Source: Coleofasciculus sp040219735
GTDB lineage: Bacteria > Cyanobacteriota > Cyanobacteriia > Cyanobacteriales > Coleofasciculaceae
Assembly: GCA_040219735.1 (NCBI GenBank)
Contig: JAVJRX010000063.1
Length of the DNA stretch: 64,000 nt
Strand: one strand, 5' to 3'
Shown here: piece by piece, positions 26,998 to 35,909 of the stretch
How the letters are laid out: every line of letters begins with the position of its first letter
Position numbering within the stretch: position 1 is the first letter of the stretch
The notes under the pieces: model-generated
Told to the model about the DNA's origin: nothing
Database searches by the model: none
Seen by the model: the letters and a program-made list of their open reading frames with translations, nothing else
Program-made: the position numbers and the translations under genes

Positions 26998-27291
26998 ATG
27001 TTTACATTGTCAATCCACCTGATTCACCATCAAATTCAATGGTATAGCCGCCAATTCGGTATGAATTTTTCGGTTCTGCCGATACCCAAAGAATGCCTAC
27101 TCCTGAATACGGTGAGACTCACCCATGGAATTGCCTCCACAATTGAAGCAGCAATGAATTACGGACAGGACTTTCTGTTGATCGCTTTGTCCGACGCGAT
27201 CGCCTCTATTTACGAAGTCCTAAATGACAACAGTGATGCCCTATTCCCGTCGGACTGGATTCGTCCCTTACAAAGGACAAATGATAAATAG
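26998..27291 (+). CDS. Hypothetical protein ahead of kdpA
   Basis: A 97-residue frame, MFTLSIHLIHHQIQWYSRQF to LFPSDWIRPLQ. No family recognised and no clear ribosome site ahead of the ATG. Amino-acid composition is protein-like and no overlapping gene competes. It may be a real small cyanobacterial protein. The 26719-26997 gap ahead is A+T rich; the 27292-27466 gap behind contains an inverted GGTTGGGT / AACCCAAC repeat (27311-27343). Confidence 0.4.
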   Translation: MFTLSIHLIHHQIQWYSRQFGMNFSVLPIPKECLLLNTVRLTHGIASTIEAAMNYGQDFLLIALSDAIASIYEVLNDNSDALFPSDWIRPLQRTNDK

Positions 27292-27466
27292 GGAGCATGT
27301 TAACGCAAGTAGGTTGGGTCTTTAGAACGAAACCCAACGCCACCATTACCGTGAACATGACGTGCTTTCCATGACATGCACCCGATAAATAACGTAGCTT
27401 GCTTCTTTTCGGAAGCGAGTATAACGATCACCGCCGTTAAACTTTATTCTCCCCACCTACTGATTT

Positions 27467-29176
27467 ATGTTACAAGGCTTTTTTCAAATTGCCATAATCT
27501 TAGCAATATTAGTGGCAATTGTTCCCTTTTTTGGCACCTATATGGCGAGAGTGTTCTTGAGTGAGAGAACCATTCTCGACCCAATCCTGACACCGATTGA
27601 ACGAGTCATTTATAAGCTAATTGGAATCCGCCCGCAACGAGATATGAGCGGTTGGCAGTATGCCAAAGGCGTGCTGTACAGCAACCTCGCCATGTTTGTC
27701 CTGGTGTATTTAATCTTCATGCTTCAGGGTATTCTACCTCTGAATCCCACAGAATTAGATGCACCGAGTTGGGATTTAGCCCTACACACGGCGATTTCCT
27801 TTGTCACCAACACCAATCAGCAGCATTACTCTGGCGAAACCACATTCAGTTATGCCTCTCAAATGCTAGCGCTGGGGTATTTAATGTTTACCTCAGCCGC
27901 GACAGGTTTGGCAGTAGGAATCGCATTTATCCGAGGGTTAACAGGTAGATCATTAGGGAACTTCTATGTCGATTTAACCCGATCAATCACCCGAATTTTA
28001 CTGCCGATTTCTCTAGTTGGGGGATTAGTCTTACTCATCCTCGGTATCCCAGAAACCTTAGCTGGATCTGCGGTTGCCACCACCTTAGAAGGTGCCACCC
28101 AATACATTGCCAGAGGTCCAGTTGCTCACTTTGAAATTATTAAAGAACTGGGCGAAAACGGGGGAGGATTTTTTGGCATCAACTCAGCCCATCCCTTTGA
28201 AAATCCCAACGGTGCGTCTAACCTGATTGAAACGATTATCATGTTGGTTATTCCCGCCGCACTCATTTACACCTACGGCATCTTTACTAATAACAAAAAG
28301 CAAGGCTGGTTACTCTTTGGCATGGTCTTTTTGATCTATACCGTCCTGATTGTCGTTGCTGCCATGGGTGAGTATCAAGGCAATCCCTTAGTCAACAATC
28401 GTTTAGGCGAACTGACAACAAACTTAGAAGGAAAAGAAGTGCGCTTTGATTGGGCATTAACAGCACTTTGGGCAGTGTCTACCACAGGAACGATGTGTGG
28501 TGCAGTGAACGGAATGCATGATTCATTGATGCCACCCGGAGGTTTTACCACCTTATTCAATATGTTCCTACAAATTGTTTGGGGGGGTCAAGGAACGGGA
28601 ACTGCCTATCTGTTTACCTTCTTAATCTTGACGGTATTTCTCACCGGATTGATGGTGGGGCGAACCCCCGAACTCTTTGGACGCAAGATTGAAAAGCGGG
28701 AAATTATTCTGGCGAGTGTGATTTTGCTAGTCCACCCGATTATGATTTTGATTCCTGGTGCGATTAGTATTTCCTTCGCTGATACGGTGGGTTTGCCAGA
28801 GGTAGAAACCCTAGCCGGAATTACGAATCCCGGCTTTCACGGCATCTCCCAAGTTATTTACGAATATGCCTCTGCCGCCGCCAATAACGGGTCAGGATTT
28901 GAAGGATTAGCTGATGGTACGTTGTGGTGGAATTTGACAGCCAGCATTAGCCTCTTGGCAGGACGCTACATTCCCATTATTGCCCTATTGCTGTTAGCCG
29001 ACAGTATGTACCGTAAACAGCCTGTACCCGAAACAACAGGTACGCTGCGGACAGATACGGGATTGTTTACCGGTGTAACGGCTGGCGTGATTCTCATCCT
29101 TGGCGCCCTCACCTTCTTCCCCGTACTTGCCCTTGGACCGATTGCCGAAGCCTTTCAAATTGCCGCTGGCGGTTAA
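27467..29176 (+). CDS. kdpA: Potassium-transporting ATPase subunit A
   Basis: A 569-residue, about ten-helix K+ channel-like subunit of the Kdp P-type ATPase. The four selectivity-loop regions are visible: TNTNQQHYSGE, GENGGGFFGINSAHPFENP, STTGTMCGAVNGMHDSLMPP and AAANNGSGFEGLADG. The N-terminus (GFFQIAIILAILVAIVPFFG) is the first membrane helix. High-affinity K+ uptake under K+ limitation is the known role. First gene of the plus-strand kdp block; kdpB follows 53 bp later. Confidence 0.97.
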   Translation: MLQGFFQIAIILAILVAIVPFFGTYMARVFLSERTILDPILTPIERVIYKLIGIRPQRDMSGWQYAKGVLYSNLAMFVLVYLIFMLQGILPLNPTELDAPSWDLALHTAISFVTNTNQQHYSGETTFSYASQMLALGYLMFTSAATGLAVGIAFIRGLTGRSLGNFYVDLTRSITRILLPISLVGGLVLLILGIPETLAGSAVATTLEGATQYIARGPVAHFEIIKELGENGGGFFGINSAHPFENPNGASNLIETIIMLVIPAALIYTYGIFTNNKKQGWLLFGMVFLIYTVLIVVAAMGEYQGNPLVNNRLGELTTNLEGKEVRFDWALTALWAVSTTGTMCGAVNGMHDSLMPPGGFTTLFNMFLQIVWGGQGTGTAYLFTFLILTVFLTGLMVGRTPELFGRKIEKREIILASVILLVHPIMILIPGAISISFADTVGLPEVETLAGITNPGFHGISQVIYEYASAAANNGSGFEGLADGTLWWNLTASISLLAGRYIPIIALLLLADSMYRKQPVPETTGTLRTDTGLFTGVTAGVILILGALTFFPVLALGPIAEAFQIAAGG

Positions 29177-29229
29177 TATTCAGCCTTTCATCGCCCTGAC
29201 TAAACCCATTCATTATCCATTGTTACGGT

Positions 29230-31335
29230 ATGAAAACGAAACAACCTCTGGAAACACCCCAAAAACAACCTCGCCGTCGTGAAAACCGACAGCAAAATAA
29301 ACGACAACAGCGAGTGAATACAAAAGGACTCTACAAACGCGCGTTAGGGGATGCCTTCGTCAAGCTGAACCCCCGCGTGATGATGAAAAACCCAGTCATG
29401 TTTGTGGTTTGGGTGGGTACAATTATCACCATTTTGCTGGCGCTATATCCGAGTTTATTTGGTCCGGTTCCTGGAGACAATCAGCGCTTATTTAATAGTC
29501 TGGTTGCCATCATTCTCTTACTCACTCTTCTATTTGCCAATTTTGCCGAAGCCGTGGCAGAAGGGCGGGGTAAGGCACAGGCAGATTCCTTGCGTTCCAC
29601 TCAATCCGATACCGTCGCCCGGAAACTTTTGCCTGATAATACGGTGGTAGAGGTGAGTTCCACCGAATTGCATAAAGGTGAAACCATTAAAGTGATTGCC
29701 GGTGACATCATTCCCGCCGATGGGGAAGTGATTGAAGGGGTGGCTTCGGTTGATGAATCCGCTATTACTGGGGAATCAGCCCCGGTTCTCAAGGAACCCG
29801 GTTCAGATGTGGCAAGTTCTGTGACAGGGGGAACCCGGATTCTATCTGATGAACTGATTATCCGGGTAACGGCAGAGCCCGGTCAAGGATTCCTGGATAG
29901 GATGATTGCTTTGGTGGAAGGGGCAGAACGCAGCAAGACGCCGAATGAGATTGCTTTAACGGTGTTGTTGGCGGTTCTTACCCAGGTGTTTTTAATTGTA
30001 GTCGTTACAATTCCCTCAATTGCTAATTATGTGGGTTCACCAGTGGGCGTGGTTACCTTAATTGCCCTATTGGTGGCGCTAATTCCGACAACAATTGGCG
30101 GATTACTCAGCGCGATTGGTATCGCCGGGATGGATAGAGTTGCCCAGTTTAACGTAGTAGCCACCTCGGGACGGGCAGTGGAAGCCTGTGGTGATGTGAA
30201 TACTTTGGTTCTGGATAAAACTGGCACGATTACCCTGGGGAACCGCTTGGCTGAGGAGTTCATTCCCGTAAATGGTCACTGCGTTGTCGAGGTTGCCGAT
30301 GTCGCATTAGCTGCCAGTATCTTTGATCAGACGCCGGAAGGCAAGTCGATTGTGAAACTGGCACATCATATTGGTTCAGCCATCACCTTTGACCGCAACG
30401 CGGCGGAAGGGGTAGAGTTTACGGCGAAAACTCGTATGAGTGGCACAAATCTCCCCAATGGGGACGAGGTACGCAAAGGCGCCGTGGATGCGATTAAGGG
30501 ATTTGTGCGGTCTCGAGGCGGTCAATTTGCATCTGACTTAGATGAAGCTTACGAACGGGTTTCTCGCTTAGGAGGTACTCCCTTGGCGGTTGCCTGTGGT
30601 GAGGATATTTATGGCGTAATTTACCTCAAAGATATCATCAAACCGGGAATGCGCGATCGCTTTGACCAGTTGCGACGCATGGGGGTTAAGAGTGTGATGC
30701 TGACTGGGGATAACCGAATTACCGCCTCGGTGATTGCCCAAGAAGCCGGAGTGGATGACTTTATTGCCGAAGCGACACCGGAAGATAAAATCGCCGTGAT
30801 TCAACAGGAACAAGCGGCGGGTAAATTGGTGGCGATGACGGGGGATGGGACGAATGACGCCCCAGCCTTGGCACAGGCAAATGTGGGATTAGCCATGAAT
30901 TCTGGCACGCAAGCGGCAAAGGAAGCGGCGAATATGGTGGATTTAGATTCTGATCCGACTAAGTTAATTGATTTGGTCACTATTGGCAAACAGTTGCTGA
31001 TTACGCGGGGGGCGTTAACTACCTTTTCTTTGGCAAATGATATCGCTAAATATTTTGCGATTATACCCGCCATGTTTGCGGCTGTTGGTATTGGCAATCT
31101 CAATATTATGGGGTTAGCCAGCGCTCAATCTGCCATATTAGCGGCGCTGATTTACAATGCCTTGATTATTCCTGCTTTAATTCCTTTGGCATTAAAAGGT
31201 GTGAAGTTTAGACCCTTAAGTGCCAATCAATTATTGCGACGAAATATATTGATTTACGGGTTAGGGGGAATTGTTGCACCGTTTATCGGAATTAAAGGGA
31301 TTGATTGGTTAATAGCGGCTGTTGGATTGGCGTAG
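29230..31335 (+). CDS. kdpB: Potassium-transporting ATPase subunit B
   Basis: A 701-residue P-type ATPase catalytic subunit. Phosphorylation site VLDKTGTITLGN (Asp about 329), TGES loop (DESAITGESAPV), nucleotide-binding region FDQTPEGKSI, and hinge MTGDGTNDAPALAQANVGLA. The N-terminal extension of about 40 residues (KTKQPLETPQKQPRRRENRQ) is basic and absent from enterobacterial KdpB. ATP hydrolysis drives K+ entry through KdpA. Followed after 27 bp by the small membrane subunit gene. Confidence 0.97.
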   Translation: MKTKQPLETPQKQPRRRENRQQNKRQQRVNTKGLYKRALGDAFVKLNPRVMMKNPVMFVVWVGTIITILLALYPSLFGPVPGDNQRLFNSLVAIILLLTLLFANFAEAVAEGRGKAQADSLRSTQSDTVARKLLPDNTVVEVSSTELHKGETIKVIAGDIIPADGEVIEGVASVDESAITGESAPVLKEPGSDVASSVTGGTRILSDELIIRVTAEPGQGFLDRMIALVEGAERSKTPNEIALTVLLAVLTQVFLIVVVTIPSIANYVGSPVGVVTLIALLVALIPTTIGGLLSAIGIAGMDRVAQFNVVATSGRAVEACGDVNTLVLDKTGTITLGNRLAEEFIPVNGHCVVEVADVALAASIFDQTPEGKSIVKLAHHIGSAITFDRNAAEGVEFTAKTRMSGTNLPNGDEVRKGAVDAIKGFVRSRGGQFASDLDEAYERVSRLGGTPLAVACGEDIYGVIYLKDIIKPGMRDRFDQLRRMGVKSVMLTGDNRITASVIAQEAGVDDFIAEATPEDKIAVIQQEQAAGKLVAMTGDGTNDAPALAQANVGLAMNSGTQAAKEAANMVDLDSDPTKLIDLVTIGKQLLITRGALTTFSLANDIAKYFAIIPAMFAAVGIGNLNIMGLASAQSAILAALIYNALIIPALIPLALKGVKFRPLSANQLLRRNILIYGLGGIVAPFIGIKGIDWLIAAVGLA

Positions 31336-31362
31336 CACCACTATTTAAAAAGGAGATAACAG

Positions 31363-31632
31363 ATGAAACCAGGGAAGGATTTAAACGAAATTGTACCTAG
31401 AGACGTGAGTGAACTGATTGAGTTAGTCCAAGAACAGTGGCAAGGCAATCGCTTACCGATTCAACTCTTTCTACTAATGTGCTTAAATCTCGCGATCGCG
31501 CCAGCCGTCTATGCCACGACAGGGAATGAAATTACCCGCCAAGCGGCTTATGCGATCGGCATTTTGGGCATTGTCACTCTGGGACTATCCGTGTACTTAT
31601 TTGTAGTTATTTTTCAACCGGAGCGATTTTAA
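31363..31632 (+). CDS. Small Kdp membrane subunit (KdpF-like C-terminus; cyanobacterial 'KdpG' position)
   Basis: An 89-residue protein between kdpB and kdpC with AAGGAG ahead of its ATG. The last 25 residues, GIVTLGLSVYLFVVIFQPER, match the single helix of KdpF, which is normally only about 29 residues and stabilises the complex. An additional soluble N-terminus (NEIVPRDVSELIELVQEQWQ) and a second hydrophobic stretch (LFLLMCLNLAIAPAVYA) precede it. The Anabaena kdp operons have a gene called kdpG at this position; I infer equivalence from position and size, not from alignment. Confidence 0.8.
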   Translation: MKPGKDLNEIVPRDVSELIELVQEQWQGNRLPIQLFLLMCLNLAIAPAVYATTGNEITRQAAYAIGILGIVTLGLSVYLFVVIFQPERF

Positions 31633-31634
31633 TC

Positions 31635-31799
31635 ATGTGGAAAGAACTTGTTGAAGAAATTCGGAGTAGAATAGCCAATTGGCGAATCAAGCGTCAGTGG
31701 CGGCATGTATGGTTAGAACGGTATCAGAAGAAACACCAGAAAAAACAATCAAAGACATCTGAACCGAACCAGCCGAATAAAATCTGTCAATTCCGTTAA
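31635..31799 (+). CDS. Small basic protein between kdp genes
   Basis: A 54-residue frame starting 2 nt behind the KdpF/G stop: MWKELVEEIRSRIANWRIKR ... ending KICQFR. Strongly basic and Trp/Arg/Lys rich. Tight spacing and same strand suggest translation with the operon, but no family is known to me. It could be a decayed piece; conservation in other kdp operons would decide. Confidence 0.45.
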   Translation: MWKELVEEIRSRIANWRIKRQWRHVWLERYQKKHQKKQSKTSEPNQPNKICQFR

Positions 31800-31875
31800 T
31801 TTGCCTCAGAAATAGGGGGAGCATCTTGCTCCCTTAACCTACCCTACCAGCACTACCCATTCATCATTCAAAACC

Positions 31876-32454
31876 ATGTCTGTCATTCGAGAAACGATTA
31901 CAGGAATTCGTGCCACGTTAGTTTTGTGGATTTTGACCGCCCTAATTTATCCCTTTTTGATGATTTTTATCGGTCAAGTATTTTTTCCCTATCAAGCCAA
32001 TGGCAGTTTGATTACCAATAACCAAGGACAAGTCATCGGTTCAGCGTTGATTGGTCAATCTTTCTCCTCTGAACAATATTTCTGGAGTCGTCCCAGTACC
32101 GTAAACTACTCTGAAGGGGAAGATGCGGCACCAACTGGTATTTCGGGTGCGAGTAATTTAGCACCCAGTAATCCAGAATTAATCATACGAGTTCAGGAAA
32201 CCATTGATCAACTTCAGGAAGCAGGAATTGAGTCAACGGCTGATTTAGTTTATGCCTCTGGTTCGGGTTTAGATCCGCATATTAGCATTGAGGCAGCCAG
32301 AAGACAAATTGAGCGGGTTTCCCAGGCACGTTCCCTAGAAACCAATCAAGTCGAGACTCTCATTCGTCAATATACAGACAGTCGATTTCTCGGCATCTTT
32401 GGTGAACCCGGAGTGAATGTTTTAAGGCTGAATTTGGCACTCGATGCGCTGTAA
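31876..32454 (+). CDS. kdpC: Potassium-transporting ATPase subunit C
   Basis: A 192-residue KdpC: one N-terminal membrane helix (LVLWILTALIYPFLMIFIGQ) and a periplasmic domain with the family motifs IGSALIGQSFSSEQYFWSRP, SGASNLAPSNPEL, YASGSGLDPHISIEAA and TDSRFLGIFGEPGVNVLRLN. It stabilises the complex and assists ATP binding by KdpB. Length normal. Downstream lies a truncated kinase. Confidence 0.96.
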   Translation: MSVIRETITGIRATLVLWILTALIYPFLMIFIGQVFFPYQANGSLITNNQGQVIGSALIGQSFSSEQYFWSRPSTVNYSEGEDAAPTGISGASNLAPSNPELIIRVQETIDQLQEAGIESTADLVYASGSGLDPHISIEAARRQIERVSQARSLETNQVETLIRQYTDSRFLGIFGEPGVNVLRLNLALDAL

Positions 32455-32496
32455 TCGATAAACCTCAAGGGAATATATATTCCTACAGTATAGGTC

Positions 32497-32811
32497 ATGA
32501 AACTGCGAACAAAAATTCTAGCGGGTTATGGTGCTACCTTACTATTAGTTGTTCTCGTTTGTGGCTGGGGTGTGGTTAATCTTCGCCGTCTAGGTAAAAC
32601 GAGTGAAGCCATTCTTAGGGAAAACTACCGTAGCATTCTGGCAAAGGAAGTAAGTTTACATTTACATTACCCATTTTTAAGCAGCTCCACATTTAATTTT
32701 CCTGAATTTTCTAGCCACGACAATCACTTTATCTGCAAAACAATTCACGTTAAATATGGAATTAATTACTCCTTATATCACGCCAACAAAGGAAACAAAA
32801 ACGATGAATAA
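32497..32811 (+). pseudogene. Truncated sensor kinase N-terminus
   Basis: The first ~52 residues (MKLRTKILAGYGATLLLVVL, CGWGVVNLRRLGKTSEAIL) are the cytoplasmic tip, first membrane helix and start of the sensor region of a cyanobacterial histidine kinase. After SILAKEV the frame becomes unrelated low-complexity sequence and stops, overlapping the next gene start. HAMP, HisKA and ATPase domains are all missing. It lies directly ahead of a response regulator, so it was probably its partner and has been deleted. Expression as a 104-residue membrane peptide cannot be excluded. Confidence 0.7.
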
Positions 32812-33466
32812 TGCCAACATTTTAATTGTGGATGATGAAAAAAACATTCGACTAACCATTGCTCAGTCATTAGACCCATTAGGGTATCAGGTAGGAACAG
32901 CAGACAATGGAGAGGATGCTCTATTACAGTTACAATCTCAAGAATATGATCTGATTCTGTTAGACCTAAAAATGCCAGGAATGAATGGATTAGAAGTGCT
33001 GCGACGTGCTATCGAGATACATCCAGATATTAAAGTTATCATTATTTCCGCACATGGCACGATTGAAGATGCTGTTGAAGCGATGAAGCTAGGCGCTGTC
33101 GATTTTTTGCAAAAGCCGTTTACTCCTAAAGAACTGCGTGATCTTGTTTTCCAGGTTTTAGAGATTGAATCCTCTAAAACCAATGAATCATCTAGCTATA
33201 AAAAGGAAATAAATATTGCCAAAAAATGGCGGCGTAAACGGCAATTCAACAAAGCAATTGTCCATGTTAAACAAGCCATTGGTTTAGATCCATCTCTACC
33301 CGATGCCTTTAATATGTTGGGTGAATTACAGGAAATTGAAGGCGAGTTATTGGAAGCGTTAAAAAATTACCGAGTTGCTCTAGACCTTGATCCCACCTAC
33401 AAACCGGCACAAGCGAACCTCAAACGAGCCACACAATCCCCCAAAAGCCGTCCTCCGTTGAGTTAA
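32804..33466 (+). CDS. Response regulator with C-terminal TPR repeats
   Basis: About 220 residues. Receiver domain 1-120 with VDDEK and Asp54 (LILLDLKMPGMNGLEV), the Thr/Ser and Lys positions in IISAHG and FLQKPFTP, resembling NtrC-class receivers. Instead of a DNA-binding domain it carries two TPR motifs (AKKWRRKRQFNKAIVHVKQA; PDAFNMLGELQEIEGELLEA). A protein-protein output is inferred. The start at 32804 follows AAAGGAAAC; the frame is open 16 codons further upstream inside the kinase relic. The cognate kinase appears deleted. Confidence 0.85.
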   Translation: MNNANILIVDDEKNIRLTIAQSLDPLGYQVGTADNGEDALLQLQSQEYDLILLDLKMPGMNGLEVLRRAIEIHPDIKVIIISAHGTIEDAVEAMKLGAVDFLQKPFTPKELRDLVFQVLEIESSKTNESSSYKKEINIAKKWRRKRQFNKAIVHVKQAIGLDPSLPDAFNMLGELQEIEGELLEALKNYRVALDLDPTYKPAQANLKRATQSPKSRPPLS

Positions 33467-33470
33467 CGCC

Positions 33471-33815
33471 ATGCGGAAGTTGATTCTATTTTTGACCACC
33501 TCCTTTCTAGTCAGAGTTCTAATTTGGATTCCGCTGCGGTTTCTATTTCTCAGGCTCTTTGGATTATACGTCGGGAGTTATCTGTTTAACTTTTTTGGAG
33601 GTCTTCTATTTCTCTATTTTTTAGAGCGGCTTTTTGTCCTATTTCAAGAAGATGATGGTCGAGGTTTAATTGGCGTGTTTATCCCGGAATGGATAGAACA
33701 ACCTGTTGCTAAGGTGTTTTGGCAAATCACTCGACCTGTGCGAAAACAATGGTTTATTTATAAACACGGCTATTCTCCACAGGTTAAACCTAAAAAAGAA
33801 CCCGTCCAAAACTAA
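33471..33815 (+). CDS. Small membrane protein of unknown function
   Basis: A 114-residue protein with two hydrophobic segments (LILFLTTSFLVRVLIWIPLR; LYVGSYLFNFFGGLLFLYFL) and a basic cytoplasmic-type tail. It starts 4 nt behind the regulator stop, so coupled translation is likely. No family recognised. Its place between a regulator and a cation antiporter suggests a link to ion homeostasis, an inference only. Confidence 0.65.
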   Translation: MRKLILFLTTSFLVRVLIWIPLRFLFLRLFGLYVGSYLFNFFGGLLFLYFLERLFVLFQEDDGRGLIGVFIPEWIEQPVAKVFWQITRPVRKQWFIYKHGYSPQVKPKKEPVQN

Positions 33816-33853
33816 ATTATTGGTTACTTGTAAAATAGACATCCTTAAGTAGA

Positions 33854-35884
33854 ATGCTCCTACTGACTTATCTAGCTCAAGTCTTACCCGGACCGATTAC
33901 TGACCCCGTAGCCGTTTTCCTCACCATTTTGGCGATTATGTTAGTCGCTCCGCTTCTATTTGAGCGGCTGCAACTCCCTGGGATTGTCGGGTTAATCCTG
34001 GCTGGTGTGGTGGTTGGACCCCATGTTCTAGGTCTGCTGGAACGCGACAGTACAATTGTTCTACTAGGAACCGTCGGGTTGCTATTTTTGATGTTCATGG
34101 CGGGGTTGGAAACCAGCCTAAATGACCTTAAAGACAATGCTAGTAAAGCCGTTATTTTCGGGTTAACTACCTTTACTGTGCCGATGGTACTGGGGACATT
34201 TGCCATGTTGGTGTTGGGATATGGCGTCTTAGCCGGAATACTGGTAGCCTCCTGCTTCGCGTCTCATACCCTCCTAGCATTACCCCTGTTGAACAAGCTG
34301 GGAATTATGCGAACTCAGGCTGTAACCGCGACTCTAGGAGCAACCTTAATTACCAATGTATTGGCATTATTAGTATTAGCCGTTGTCCTCAAAGCAGCTA
34401 GCGGAACACTCACCCTCAGTTTTTGGTTATTTCTGATTCCAGCGCTTTGCATTTATACATTTGCCACCCTCTGGGGTGTTCCTAAAATCGGTCGCTGGTT
34501 TTTTCGACGGTTTGGACATGACGAAGGTGCAGAATTCATCTTTGTTTTGGCGACATTATTTGTCATTTCTTATCTGGCAGGTTTGATTGAAATTGAACCC
34601 ATTATTGGTGCATTTTTAGCGGGAATTGCCCTGACGCCACTGATTCCCCAACTGAGTCCTTTGATGAATCGGATTCAGTTTATTGGTAACACCTTATTTG
34701 TGCCATTTTTTCTGATTTCCGTAGGAATGCTGATTAACCCTTTGGTGTTAATCCAGCAACCTAAATCTATTTTAATTGCTGCTGTCATTGTTGTCGTTGA
34801 AGTCATCAGTAAGTTTCTGGCGGCTTGGGGAACAGGGAAGTGGTTTGGCTTTCGATTTCCCAGCATCATGGTCATGTTTGGTTTGTCCATGGCTCAAGCC
34901 GCTTCCACGCTAGCCGCTATTACAGTTGCCTATGATGTCGAACTGGTTGATGAGTTAACCGTTAATGGCATTATTGCCATGATCCTAGTGACTTGTATTG
35001 CTTCACCCTGGATCACTGAGCGCTGGGGGAAGAAAGTCGAAACTGTCCAAACTCTCTCAGTTGAAACCGAAAGTTCTCAGCGATTGGGGAAGCGCGTTCT
35101 CGTTCCGGTTGCTAATCCCAACACTGAAGATAACCTGCTGCAATTGGCATTAATCTTGGCAAAAACTGCTCAAGGAACATTACTCCCACTTCATGTGATT
35201 TCCGATAAATATAAACCTGTAACTCCCCAAGCCAAGATGCTACAAACCCAGCTCTTAGCCACAGCAGAAGCCATCGCTCATGCCGCCGTAACTCAGGTGG
35301 AGTCAATTGGTCGAGTGGATGATGCAATTGACAGAGGAATTACCCGCACAGCATCAGAACGTGATGCTAGTCTGATTATTTGTGGGTGGAAAGGATACTC
35401 AACTACACGCGATAATTTTTTTGGCAGTGTTATCGATAATGTAATCCAGCGCTCCCCTGTCCCCGTATTAATTAGTCGGTTTTCCCAACCGATTGAAAAT
35501 ACCCGACGAGTTCTTTTAGCCGCAGACGCTCAAACTACGTCATCGGCTACATTTAAACAAACCGTAGAAGTCGCTGATAATTTAGCCAAAGAACTCAAAG
35601 CAACCCTCCAACTTGTGGTAGTTGCGACTCACTCGAAACCGTTCAAGCTACAGCCAGAATCAGTTGGGTTAAGTATCGATACTCCACTAATGCAAGTGCG
35701 GGGAAATTTTGTCAAAAAAGTTTCGCGCCTGCTGCAAAGGGATGATTTGCTGATTTTAATGGCATACACGGATTCTACTCGTTTATTAAGTTTGCCAGGG
35801 CAACTAATGGAACCCGAGGCGATCGCACGAACTCATCCCGATACCTCGATGATTGTGGTTCATTTCCCGAAGACTATTTTATAA
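33854..35884 (+). CDS. CPA2-family cation:proton antiporter with C-terminal universal stress domains
   Basis: A 676-residue protein. Residues 1-390 hold about twelve to thirteen membrane helices with CPA2/KefB-like text (FERLQLPGIVGLILAGVVVG, GLLFLMFMAGLETSLNDLKD, PIIGAFLAGIALTPLIPQ). From about 410 a soluble part contains Usp-like repeats (KRVLVPVANPNTEDNLLQLA; SLIICGWKGYSTTRDNFFGS, IQRSPVPVLISRF). K+ or Na+ exchange for H+ is the family role; the ion is not decidable. It lies 38 bp behind the membrane protein and 25 bp ahead of kdpD. Confidence 0.9.
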   Translation: MLLLTYLAQVLPGPITDPVAVFLTILAIMLVAPLLFERLQLPGIVGLILAGVVVGPHVLGLLERDSTIVLLGTVGLLFLMFMAGLETSLNDLKDNASKAVIFGLTTFTVPMVLGTFAMLVLGYGVLAGILVASCFASHTLLALPLLNKLGIMRTQAVTATLGATLITNVLALLVLAVVLKAASGTLTLSFWLFLIPALCIYTFATLWGVPKIGRWFFRRFGHDEGAEFIFVLATLFVISYLAGLIEIEPIIGAFLAGIALTPLIPQLSPLMNRIQFIGNTLFVPFFLISVGMLINPLVLIQQPKSILIAAVIVVVEVISKFLAAWGTGKWFGFRFPSIMVMFGLSMAQAASTLAAITVAYDVELVDELTVNGIIAMILVTCIASPWITERWGKKVETVQTLSVETESSQRLGKRVLVPVANPNTEDNLLQLALILAKTAQGTLLPLHVISDKYKPVTPQAKMLQTQLLATAEAIAHAAVTQVESIGRVDDAIDRGITRTASERDASLIICGWKGYSTTRDNFFGSVIDNVIQRSPVPVLISRFSQPIENTRRVLLAADAQTTSSATFKQTVEVADNLAKELKATLQLVVVATHSKPFKLQPESVGLSIDTPLMQVRGNFVKKVSRLLQRDDLLILMAYTDSTRLLSLPGQLMEPEAIARTHPDTSMIVVHFPKTIL

Positions 35885-35909
35885 GTTAACTTCTACTTTT
35901 TGATCCGCG

